This document shows, one piece after another, positions 1 to 8,041 of a stretch of 11,508 bases of DNA. The notes under the pieces were generated by a model that made no database searches, was not told the DNA's origin, and worked only from the letters and a program-made list of their open reading frames with translations. Every line of letters begins with the position of its first letter. The stretch's first letter is position 1. This DNA is from Cytidiella melzeri (lineage: Eukaryota > Basidiomycota > Agaricomycetes > Polyporales > Irpicaceae). Position numbers and translations under genes: made by a program. The stretch is from assembly GCA_022592445.1 (NCBI GenBank), contig JABYQR010000701.1, positions 1-11,508 on the forward strand. The letters are read 5' to 3'.

Positions 1-1472
1 CTCACATTGAGCCCACGCGATTGGAGTTTCTCCCCTATCACTGGCTTCTCGCTTGCGTCGTAAGTTCGTCCATATTTCTCACCCTTACACAGCACACTCA
101 CACGCAACAACTCAGGGAAACCCAGGCTACCTCAAATACCAGGACACCTCCACTGGCCAACTCGTCGTCGAGCACCGCACCAAACTCGGTGCATGCACCA
201 CCATGACCCAAAATGCCCACAACGCCGTCATCCACTTAGGGCACCAAAACGGCACCGTCACGCTCTGGACACCAAACCTGCCGCACCCAGCCGTCAGGCT
301 GCTAGCCCACCTCGGTCCTGTTGTCGGCGTAAGCGTGGATCAGAGCACAGGGGGCCGGTACATGGCTACGGCGGGCCAGGACGGGACTGTCAAGGTCTGG
401 GATTGTCGGAATTGGAAGGGCGCAGTGAGGGAGTGGGCAACGAGAGGTGGAGGGGCCGAGTTAGAGTGGAGCCAGAAGGGGGTTTTGGCTGCTGTGACGG
501 GTGGGAGCGTGAATGTACGCTAAGTCAAAGCAAAGTTCACGGACGCAAGGAAGAGTATTACGCTTATATTTGGCTCTAGACATATGCGAAACCGGGAATC
601 CAGGCAGCGTTTGTGGGCTCCGCCCCTCCACCGCTCTATCTCACACATCCTATCCCCCACCGCCCGCTCACCTCTGTTCGGTTCTGTCCTTTCCAAGACA
701 TACTCACTATCGGACACTCTGCCGGCCTATCAAGTGTCCTCGTTCCAGGATCTGGAGAGCCGAACTTTGACAGCTCTGAAGCGGATCCGTTCGAGAACAA
801 GAAAGCGAGGAGAGAAAGGGAGGTCAAGAGTCTCCTTGACAAGGCCAGTCCCTTTATTTCTACACACAATCTCGATTGAAAGTTGATTCTATTTTCCTGC
901 AGATCCAACCCGACATGATTACCCTCGACCCAGAATTTGTCGGCTCGCTCGCTCCTGAGCTGAAATTGACAACTGCGGTTGATGAAAAGTCTGACCTGGC
1001 TTTTGCGCGGCTACCTAGATTAGAGCGCCTGCGGGTCTCAGGCAAGGCTGACGAGACCGAGGATGCAGCTGAGGCTCGATCGGAGGATAGCGAAGGGGAG
1101 GATAAGCCGTCTGGTAAGATGTCAAAGGCGGAGAAAGAGAAGAAGAAGATGCGGGGAAAGAATAAGAGCTTGAAGAGGTGGGCTCCCCAGTCAAAACCAT
1201 CGTCAAGGTTGTAACAAAGACTGATATGTGTCGTTCAACTCGCAGGTACCTTCGTAAGCAGCGCAAGAACGTCATTGACCCTAAAGCAGTATGTGACTCG
1301 TATGCATGGACGTGGAAGAATCTGTTGATTTATTGATGCGCTCTAGGTTGCAGTCCGTGAGAGACTCACGAAACAGAGGGAGGAGAGGAAGAAGGCGATC
1401 GAAGTAGCGCGGGGTGGTGGTGTCCAGCCAGAAAAGTCGTCTGCTCTTGACCGTTTCAAGAGAGCTTCGTAG
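1..1472 (+). CDS. UTP7: UTP7 (WDR46/BING4 family) U3 snoRNP protein, 3' part
   Basis: Utp7 is a nucleolar WD40 protein of the small-subunit processome, needed for early 18S pre-rRNA processing. The 5' end lies outside the window; the frame starts at base 3. Proposed exons are <3-59, 116-514, 580-843, 903-1177, 1246-1288 and 1347-1472 (stop TAG), giving the last 387 residues. Exon 2 has WD repeats around GHQNGTVTLWTPN and ATAGQDGTVKVWD. Exon 3 starts the BING4 C-terminal domain (PLYLTHPIPHRPLTSVRFCP) and continues through VKSLLDK into IQPDMITLDPEFVGSLAPE of exon 4. The tail is acidic, then lysine-rich (SKAEKEKKKMRGKNKSLKR), and ends in LDRFKRAS, typical of basic nucleolar protein tails. Introns are 56, 65, 59, 68 and 58 bp; the third has a GC donor. 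Reading frame and family motifs are intact, so this is probably a working host gene. The intron 515-579 boundaries are less certain because that junction is less conserved. Confidence 0.93.
844..902 (+). other. Apparent GC-AG intron in UTP7
   Basis: The conserved peptide VKSLLDK/IQPDMI is interrupted here. Keeping both halves in frame requires splicing AAG at 843 to ATC at 903, so the intron begins GCCAGT and ends CTGCAG, 59 bp long. No GT donor close by restores both halves: GT at 848 would need an acceptor at 882-883, giving a 36-bp intron and an inserted peptide. GC-AG introns are a known minor class spliced by the major spliceosome. Confidence 0.75.
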
Positions 1473-1566
1473 CCACTGTTGCTGGTGTCGTCTGGCTAGG
1501 ACCTTCTATTGTATCTAGATGGTCCATGAAACGTCTTTGGAGATTGCCATCGTGTGCTACTATCTA

Positions 1567-1622
1567 CTCACATATGCCAAATAGGACTTCCACGGCTGGA
1601 AGTTCTATTTCGCATATGTGAG
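1567..1622. repeat. Hairpin, 26-bp arms, 4-base loop
   Basis: The arms are 1567-1592 and 1597-1622, with loop CGGC at 1593-1596. They pair at 24 of 26 positions. The hairpin starts 95 bases after the UTP7 stop codon. It could be a transcript 3'-end structure or a tiny palindromic repeat element; no flanking duplication is evident. Confidence 0.85.
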
Positions 1623-1794
1623 GTGGGTACGACAAGAAGGCTCAACACCGGTGCATTGTTATATGGCTTCCCCGGTCGCAGATAAGACTCTCGTCGGACG
1701 GAGACGCATCCGAGTGGAATAGGACAATTGAAGGTAATTCGCTGGAGACCGAAGACAAAGTTAAGGCCCGTCTGCACACGCGCATCTGCACAAC

Positions 1795-1843
1795 TGCCTT
1801 GCGGTAGACACCTTGAGGCCTCCAAGGTGTCTACCACAAGGCA
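1795..1843. repeat. Hairpin, 20-bp arms
   Basis: The arms 1795-1814 and 1824-1843 pair at 19 of 20 positions around a 9-base centre containing GAGGCCTC. Weaker pairing continues outward for roughly 10-20 more bases. It lies in the gene-free region downstream of UTP7, 172 bases beyond the previous hairpin. Function is unknown. Confidence 0.8.
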
Positions 1844-2003
1844 TTTGTTCAAGATGTGTTTCTTCTCCGGGTTACAGTACATGGCCATCACATCCTTTGA
1901 GATTCTCATCGACGCTGTATGGCTCATGATACGTGGCTTCCGGCCAGGAAGCTAAAGACGAGATAATTGACATATCCAAACAGGAGTTCGAGCTGGGGGT
2001 CGG

Positions 2004-2032
2004 CCGCCGCCTTGCATTCCTGAAGGCGGCGG
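2004..2032. repeat. GC-rich hairpin, 10-bp arms
   Basis: CCGCCGCCTT at 2004-2013 is exactly inverted at 2023-2032 (AAGGCGGCGG), with a 9-base loop. It is the third hairpin within 470 bases. A GC-rich 10-bp match is easier to get by chance than the two preceding hairpins, so significance is modest. Confidence 0.6.
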
Positions 2033-3483
2033 TACCACAGTTCGTAGAACAATACTGTGCATAAGGTCGTTTGTACCGTCGAAAGAGCTCACTATAATTA
2101 GTGGGTGGACAAACCAGCACAGGCGGTATCAAACCGAACTTTCCCCCTTCCTTCCCCTTTTGTTGGTTCACGCACAGGTACTTCAAGCCCACTAACTCCT
2201 AAAGACGGACAATCGTGCCTTCGTCGCTTCTATCTCTCACCACGCTTGTGGTCTCTCTAATGCAGAGAGCTCAGCATCCACCTCTCGCTAACCAGTGGGC
2301 CAGCTGAAGCTGAAAGGACCATGAATTGACCTCCGTCAAAGTAAATCCCGTACGTGTGCCGCATGTCAGTGCGCATAGCAGGAGCATTTTGAAGGCACAT
2401 TGATTTCGAAGATAGCAACCGTTACATTAGTCAAAGTACTACAGAGCTTGTAACAGAACAACAACAGAGACTGTCATGCTATTCAGATACACCCAATAAT
2501 GCCACCTTGTCCCGCGGGGAGGACACTTCAAATGCCAGCAAATTTTTGAAGAGAACACAAGGAAGAACAGAGAAGTTGAGGAAAGGTGAAGAAACAGGAA
2601 CAGAGTGGTATAGCAAGCATAAGCACTGCAAGTCCAACATATGTAGCGTTACGGTACAATCCGTGCGTTGAGGGAAGATGTTAGGTACAGTCAAGGCAAA
2701 AGCAAAAGCAAAGGGTATGATAGGGGATAGTATAGGAATGAAGTAGTATAGCAGGCCTGCGGTCAGTGTGCACTTCCATACACCCGGCTTGAGCCACGCA
2801 ACGAGAAGACAAAAAGAACAGATGGCAAACCAAAAGGTAGCACAAATGGAATAGAAATGCGGAGATGAATAAGATGGAAAGCACAGAACACGCTCGTAGT
2901 TGTCCCCACGAGTAAGCTCTCATGGAAGCAGATCAGCCTGGAGTGCCAAACTTGTTCCATGTTCGCACATTTTTAGGAATGACTTTACAGGTATCCTGCA
3001 AGCGGATATATCAGCCACACTGCACACAGCCTTTTGCCTGTGTACTCACCGAGTCAAGTGGTACCATTAGCAGCATTCTTTGCGGGGAGGCATACTTGGG
3101 CTTCATGTTTATCTCGCTCGTCGGGCCGGCTGAAGCCCTTGGGCCTCCCGTCAACTGCACAATGTCCCACCCTGCAGATGTTCAGCCACAAGGTTGATTC
3201 AAAGGGCACAGGTTGTGTGGAAAACATTACACGAGAAGCACGCACCGGGGATATGTATCACAAGCTGCATTCTCGAGTTGTCTTGAGCGAAGGTGACCCA
3301 GACTGCTACGCAGCGCAGGTCATGCAAACCGATCGTCGAGGGGCGTGTAATGATAGGTGCGTCCTGTGCTGCCTCTGAGCATCATCACAGCAAGTCATGT
3401 CCATTAGTTTTTCAACCAGCAAGGCCGCCCTCTTACGTCTCGCTACTCTCGACATCGACAGCGGACACGCGACGCGTCGTGGT

Positions 3484-3511
3484 GTCACGTGATCACATTA
3501 GATCACGTAAC
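3484..3511. repeat. Short inverted repeat around CACGTGATC
   Basis: GTCACGTGATC at 3484-3494 is inverted at 3501-3511 with one mismatch and a 6-base spacer. The left arm contains CACGTG, the core E-box bound by bHLH regulators in many fungi. No gene is recognised beside it, so regulatory meaning is speculative. Confidence 0.4.
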
Positions 3512-3942
3512 TAGAATTTCGGTGAGTGTCTCAGACTGTGTCTGCTCGCCTTAAACCACCTGCTTGGTACCCTGCAGGCGCCATAGGATGATGAAATCTT
3601 GTCTACGAGCACTTTTGCACGTACCCGAATGCACCGTCGTCGTTGAACCACATGACAGACAGTGTGCACCGCCCCGTCCTTAGCAGTACGACAGATCTTG
3701 GTCACTTTCGGCGGACAATAACCTGGTGCTCGGCATTAACTCTTTTGTAGATACAGCGTACAAATTGAATGTATGGAATCTATCGACACTCTCTTACCTA
3801 TCGCACGCGCCATGACTTCCCTAATGCGCGTCACGTGACCTGGCCAAAAGGGCACGGCTCGCGCCTCCGTGAGTCATAGTCGGCGATGTCGATATGCGCA
3901 GGGATTGTCAAAGCGCTGCCGGGAGAGTAGCGCAAGCCGTCC

Positions 3943-3950
3943 TTCAAGTC
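3943..3950 (+). repeat. Left target-site duplication (TTCAAGTC)
   Basis: This exact 8-base sequence recurs in direct orientation at 10536-10543. Each copy directly abuts the outer end of a 36-bp terminal inverted repeat of equal length. That arrangement is expected of staggered-cut insertion, and 8 bp is the duplication size I recall for Zisupton/KDZ elements. Confidence 0.9.
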
Positions 3951-3986
3951 GAGAACGAACGGGAAATGGGGAATCCGGTCAGTCCG
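3951..3986 (+). repeat. Left terminal inverted repeat of the KDZ element
   Basis: It is the reverse complement of 10500-10535 at 33 of 36 positions. Bases 3960-3986 match perfectly; all three mismatches are in the outer 9 bases (element positions 1, 6 and 9). The repeat runs straight into a CGGATCCGGATCCG palindrome at about 3985-3998. These ends are presumably where the transposase binds and cuts. Confidence 0.92.
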
Positions 3987-4009
3987 GATCCGGATCCGAC
4001 TCCAATTGT

Positions 4010-4022
4010 GTCACGGTGTGAC
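4010..4022. repeat. Left subterminal palindrome GTCAC-n3-GTGAC
   Basis: GTCACGGTGTGAC lies about 60 bases in from the left end. The right end carries related half-sites at a similar depth (10453-10468), in the outward arrangement GTGAC...GTCAC. Such paired subterminal motifs could be transposase-binding sites, which is inferred from position only. Confidence 0.5.
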
Positions 4023-4088
4023 GTTATGTTACTCAGGCTATTTGTGACAAGTAGTTGAAGGTTGTTCACGTCCTTACATGTTACAACG

Positions 4089-6306
4089 ATGTCGTCGTCT
4101 GAGAAACTGAGCGACTTGCTCGACCATTTCCAAAAATATCCCGACCTACTCAATGCACTCTCTCTGACGCACCTTGTACATTTTGTCATTTATGCAAGAG
4201 CGCTCAAGGATGACATCTTGACAACTCAGAATTCAAACCAAGATCAGATTCATGCTCCTGAGCACCTACCCAACGTTATTGAAGAGTTTCTATCAAAAAT
4301 CATTGAAGCACCTACCCCCCTAGTACGCCAGTGTTGGGAGGTCCTAAAGCACATTGTATGGGAGACCGACATCGCGGCGCGGTTGCTAGCAAATCCTGCA
4401 GGGAGCTTCAAGGTACACGGGTATTCTGTCGGACTTAGTAAGCACAGAATGAACTACTCTGTTAGTCTGGCACTAAGGCTTTTGTAGCATTTCATACCTT
4501 CTACCCCCCCAGTCGCCACTGCATCAACACAGAGTGCACAAATCACATGGCTGCGCTACTTACAGAGGTACAGCAGCGGGCAGTGGTATTCTTCACGTTT
4601 TCACAAGGACCAGTGCCTGCATACACTGTACATCTCTACTGTCGTGGTATGTACATATTTATCAGAGAGGATTGTACTCACAACAATGGTGTAGGCTGTC
4701 TCACCAGTTATCGTCATAACTACTCCGTGCGAGGTGGAGTACGCTACTACTATGGTAGCATTCCGGATGTGCTTCAGGCTGGAGAGCATCAGTTCATGGA
4801 GAGACAGCTGATAGATATGTGGATATTGGACCAGGTGACTAGCTGGTAAGTCAAGCACAATTGAGGGACATATGCACTGACAGTAATCATTTGATTGATC
4901 AGGAAATCCGCATCAAACTGTGCTCGTACATATAACACCATGTTCCTTGGCGCAGATCACGACAATGAAGACCCAGAAGGCAGGTCTGTTGCAGACCACT
5001 CCGATTTCCATTTCTCCCCGAACCTTCGCCCTGAACTTGTGTGGGATGCGGTGATCCTACTCTGCCTAGTGGAGGACAGTGCCAGTCGAGGCATGTCACT
5101 TGACTTGTCCCACACAGATGAGCAAGAGACACGTCTCAGGAAGGCCATGCTAGCCCGCAACATTCGCATGCAGCGTTTCGGTCTTGGCCAAATCCTTCAC
5201 CGGTGTGACAAATGCACGCGATTCTTTGACAATCGAGCCACCGGTCAGGGACTCTGTACGTCTTGCAGTATGGCGGGTTGATATCTATGGCTTATGTTTT
5301 GCACTTCTCAGCGCGAACACGTGTCGTGGTCATTGATGGTGTCACTATTGGGCATCCATGTTGTACGGTCCATAACTGCCAGACCACCCTAGAGAAGCAG
5401 CATCATCGCTTCTGTCGTGATCATGCTGGACTGAATTTGCAGTGTGCCATCAAAGACTGCACCTCTCCTATTCTCGCAGGCCATCTGGTTTGCGCAGACG
5501 AAACTCATCGTGAAATCGAAAAACGACACCGAATAAAAGGACAAGCACGCTTTCGGCCCAAAAGTACAGGTACGGGTGCGGAGGGGGCTGCAGATGTGAA
5601 CAGGTTAGATGGAGAGGAGGTTTTCGATGTCGACAACAGCAGTCGTGTCGTGAGTGTGGGGTTTGGCCCAGCAGAACATCTTCACGCTCCAGCTCAAGGC
5701 AGCAAACGTTTACGAGCCCAGTTCGGAAGACGGCGAACCCACAACGAGCAGCTGATTGTTGCTCCCTGTGGTGTCATCATTGCCCGAGCAACATTCTTTG
5801 GCTCTGAAGCAGTTTCTAGTGTGAAGGTATGCACTGCTCTTTCTTGCTATGCAGTATACTCATTCTGTATGCAGGATTTCATCAAAGCAGTATATCAATT
5901 TGTTCCGCCTCCGGAGCATATCTTCTTTGACAACAACTGTCACCTTTCGCGCATGGTCAAGGGGAAAGACCCGTACTTTGACAACGTTGGGCTTTCTGTC
6001 GATGTCTTTCATTTCGATTGCAAGCACAGTGTCACCGACGCATATTGTCAGCAGCATTGCAATCCACGCTCTTTTGGTGAACTACAGCATAGGGATGGTC
6101 GCTGGTACTTCAACTCGTCAGCTTGCGAGCAGGTCAACTCATGGATTACCGAATACCAGTCCATGTGCCGAGAAATGAGTCGAGAGAAGTTCGAGTTTTT
6201 TCTGGATGAGATGATCATGCGACGGAACAAATGGATATTGGGAAAACTCGAGCGCAATGGTCAGCATCCCACTTACTGGGAGTTGGACGAGCTCAGACAG
6301 AATTGA
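4089..6306 (+). CDS. KDZ transposase with CxC5/CxC6 cysteine clusters
   Basis: Probable DDE-type (RNase H fold) transposase that mobilises the surrounding element. Proposed exons 4089-4437, 4488-4646, 4695-4845, 4903-5255, 5312-5826 and 5875-6306 give 652 residues; introns are 48-57 bp with GT..AG ends and keep frame. The ATG at 4089 (ACAACGATG) is the first in frame with the conserved N-terminus. Residues 1-116 are a helical region; a CxC5-like cluster has C128, C133, C168 and C171, and a CDKC at 321-324. The segment VVVIDGVTIGHPCC carries D346 and leads into the CxC6-like cluster (C354, C355, C360, C372, C382, C387, C398). IFFDNNC (D528), DVFHFDCKH (552-560) and SSACEQVNSW (E594) are in the order of KDZ catalytic-core motifs, so D346/D528/E594 is a candidate triad (inferred). 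No stops or frameshifts are seen. Its 3' end converges on the SQS1-like fragment. Confidence 0.87.
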
Positions 6307-6322
6307 TGTATATGTGATGTTT

Positions 6323-6659
6323 TCACTTTGTATTCACTGAGATACAATGCGTCGACGAGATTGTTAAGCGGCGAGATTGAGCCGCAAGTCGACGGGAGAG
6401 TGTGACAAGTGTAAGGAGCGAAACAAGTTGTCGCGCTCGCTGTGCAACCGTGGCACGGCTGACGCAGAACTCCCAACTCGAGCGTACTTTCGTGATGGCA
6501 TGGCCTGTAATCAAATGGTGAGCAATAGCTACACCGCGGCGGGTGTGCCGCACGTAACGATACATACCTGTCGTGGATCGTCGGTTCTGCATCTCCCTCG
6601 TCGTCCTTTTCATGACGCCTCCGTTGTCTCGACGTGCTTCGAGTGAATGCCGCATCGTC
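6323..6659 (-). other. Open frame continuing from the G-patch fragment, with a candidate intron
   Basis: On the minus strand the frame of the SQS1-like fragment stays open past its G-patch to a stop at 6323-6325. The peptide (MKRTTREMQNRRSTT and onward) resembles nothing I know. A good candidate intron is present at 6567-6505 (minus strand GTATGT...TTACAG, 63 bp), and splicing it keeps the frame. This may be the 3' end of a chimeric captured transcript, or a different captured piece read in a chance frame. It ends 17 bases from the transposase stop on the opposite strand. Confidence 0.35.
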
Positions 6660-7066
6660 TTTGCAACGAGAGGTGCGTCCAGTCCTCCAGAAAGACCGAT
6701 CCGCTCTCCGTCCGCCCAGCCCATAGCAGCGAGTAACTTGAATCCCACATTGCTTTGCTCTATTTTGGGAGCGGCCTGTGAAAAGTACGAATGAGCAAAG
6801 CAGCCTCTCGTACGCGTCACAACAGCAGAATAACAGACCTTGCCGACCTCTTCCCCTTCACGATGTTTCGCCGGTGACGTCGCTTGAGTTCTACTTTTCT
6901 TTCCCGGTGCGGTCCAATCTCTATCATCCTCTCCTAGAATCTTTCTCACTTGACCTTCCTTGATCTCAATCCCGCTTTTGCTTGTTCTCGTCAGCGTAAC
7001 GTATCGCGCTTTTGCTATGGTAGAGGAGGACGTGCCCTCGACTGTTCCCCACGGCGACGTATTCGC
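6660..7066 (-). pseudogene. SQS1-like G-patch protein, C-terminal gene fragment
   Basis: SQS1 proteins carry R3H and G-patch domains; the yeast protein activates the DEAH helicase Prp43. Only the C-terminal part is here. The upstream exon runs from about 7065 to 6839 (KSGIEIKEGQVRKILGEDDR, HREGEEVGK). A 63-bp intron at 6838-6776 has GTCTGT...CACAG ends. The next exon starts AAPKIEQSNVGFKLLAAMGW and ends in the G-patch core GERIGLSGGLDAPLVA. Familiar family members continue with a KxTKLGLG-type ending, but here the sequence diverges at about 6660. The R3H domain and the N-terminus are absent: no in-frame ATG lies upstream of this exon, and a stop occurs at 7088-7090. The retained intron shows capture or duplication at DNA level. 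It lies inside the transposon, head-to-head with the terpene synthase fragment. Family assignment to SQS1, rather than another G-patch protein, rests on the HREGE..GK/AAPKI context. Confidence 0.7.
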
Positions 7067-7118
7067 TGCCAGTCGAGAAGTCGATAATCAGGGCCGTATA
7101 CGTTGACGTCCACACGGT

Positions 7119-7180
7119 ATGACGTAGGTTCCTGGCTGTAACTACAGAGCGCTGTAGTTACAGCCAGGGACCTACGTCAT
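7119..7180. repeat. 62-bp hairpin, 28-bp arms, one mismatch
   Basis: The arms 7119-7146 and 7153-7180 pair at 27 of 28 positions around the 6-base loop GAGCGC. Weaker pairing continues outside after a short bulge (CGGT at about 7115-7118 with ACCG at about 7185-7188). It lies exactly between the two gene fragments. It could be a minute palindromic insertion or mark the fold-back joint where the two pieces were fused. Confidence 0.88.
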
Positions 7181-7204
7181 TGCTACCGTTGTGGCGCAAT
7201 TACC

Positions 7205-7569
7205 CTCGTCTCTCACTGCGACTTTCCGCTCCTCCGAACGCGGCCTACCCCAGCTTCGCGTCTGCTGCGACTTCATGAACACCCCACCTTCAGGACATGT
7301 TTTCCTACAACGTGGAACAGTCGAAGGGTACGTTGCTCTACTCCATTTGGGCTAATGATACATTCATTGACTTTATCGTGCGCCGTTCTATTGTCATCGT
7401 ACGATAAACGTCGGAAATTGACAGACAGGTCGATGTCTATGTCGATGGCCTCGCGTATTGGATTGTCGGCAGTCTCCACTGGTCATTCGAGTCCGAGCAA
7501 TACTTTGGCAAGAGTGGTCTAGAGGTGAAGAAGCCGAGGACTGTCACCCTTCTGCCTCGTCGGTCCTAA
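7205..7569 (+). pseudogene. Class I sesquiterpene synthase remnant, internally deleted
   Basis: Fungal sesquiterpene synthases cyclise farnesyl diphosphate using Mg2+ held by an Asp-rich motif and an NSE motif. Three pieces are visible. At about 7205-7280, a frame containing LTATFRSSERGLPQ and LRVCCDFMN matches the helix just before the Asp-rich motif. At 7294-7327, DMFSYNVEQSKG is the NSE motif, followed by a GTACGT donor at 7328. At 7429-7569 (after GACAG), VYVDGLAYWIVGSLHWSFES and EQYFGKSGLEVKKPRTVTLL plus a stop (TAA 7567-7569) form the usual C-terminus. The Asp-rich motif and the whole stretch between CDFMN and the NSE helix are gone, as is the exon normally between NSE and C-terminus. 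No N-terminal IPD..WPW region is visible upstream. It cannot make a working cyclase. It lies inside the transposon and has no synthase neighbours. Confidence 0.78.
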
Positions 7570-8041
7570 TTCGCGCGGACCCGGTAGTAGTAAGGACCTT
7601 GCTGTCTCAATCCCTCAAAAAAGGTGTGTTGCGGCCTCATTGCTCTTGGTGTGCTCATGTGGAAACTGACGATACCGACGTGATAGCGATCCAAGCTGAT
7701 TTCATGACCGCTGAGCGTCTCATGTTGACTCATTGGCCATCCATCTGGCCCACACACTGTATCCGGTATCTGTCGCTGGCAAGCACGCACTCTCATTTAT
7801 TGTATCGCATATCCTCGTCCTTCGGCAACCACGCACTCTCATCTATTGTACCGCATATCCTCGTCCTCGACGTCCCCATGCTCCGCGTTACCGTCGTTCC
7901 CATAAATCCCGTAGGACATTGATTCAGTTAAATCACAAAATGTTGAAAGTACAAGTCGAGACTGCAAACCAGTGTGCTACAAATCGAGACAAAACCGCAT
8001 GATGCTGCCCAAGTCGCATAGTGAGTGTTACAAACCTTCCG
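7570..8041. other. Gene-free interval between cargo and accessory gene
   Basis: The stretch between the terpene synthase stop and the stop codon of the minus-strand accessory gene holds only the 46-bp tandem duplication. Open frames run through it on both strands but show no motif. It may include the former 3' untranslated DNA of the terpene synthase gene and the shared 3' ends of convergent transcripts. Confidence 0.5.
7779..7870 (+). repeat. Tandem duplication, 46-bp unit, two copies
   Basis: Copies at 7779-7824 and 7825-7870 agree at about 40 of 46 positions; the shared stretch includes CACGCACTCTCAT and CGCATATCCTCGTCC. It lies about 210 bases after the terpene synthase stop, in a part of the transposon with no recognised gene. 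The divergence between copies suggests an old duplication. Confidence 0.75.

Larger units (their letters stand above)
1473..3942. other. Intergenic region, no recognised gene
   Basis: About 2.5 kb lies between the UTP7 stop and the transposon's target-site duplication. I read both strands and found no open frame with a family motif or a convincing exon chain. The longest open frames are about 105-120 codons, have no recognisable motif, and partly owe their length to the hairpins. The first 560 bases hold three hairpins, listed separately. The stretch 2475-2960 is purine-rich on the plus strand and unremarkable otherwise. A short gene or a decayed pseudogene could still be hidden here. Confidence 0.6.

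Noticed and set aside
848..883. GT donor at 848 with acceptor at 882-883 as an alternative to the GC-AG intron
   Set aside because: It would be a 36-bp intron, shorter than any other here, and would insert a peptide into a conserved junction.
1568..2192. Two overlapping minus-strand open frames of 106-119 codons
   Set aside because: No motif or exon chain supports them. They run across the hairpins and give mutually incompatible peptides.
5263..5313. ATG-like start at 5263 for a 347-residue single-exon protein
   Set aside because: Bases 5256-5311 form a clean GT-AG intron, and splicing joins the CDKC cluster exon to VVVIDGVTIG in frame. The open frame simply reads through the intron.
7458..7922. 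154-codon plus-strand frame
   Set aside because: It overlaps the terpene synthase C-terminal exon in another frame and shows no motif; the synthase frame explains that part.
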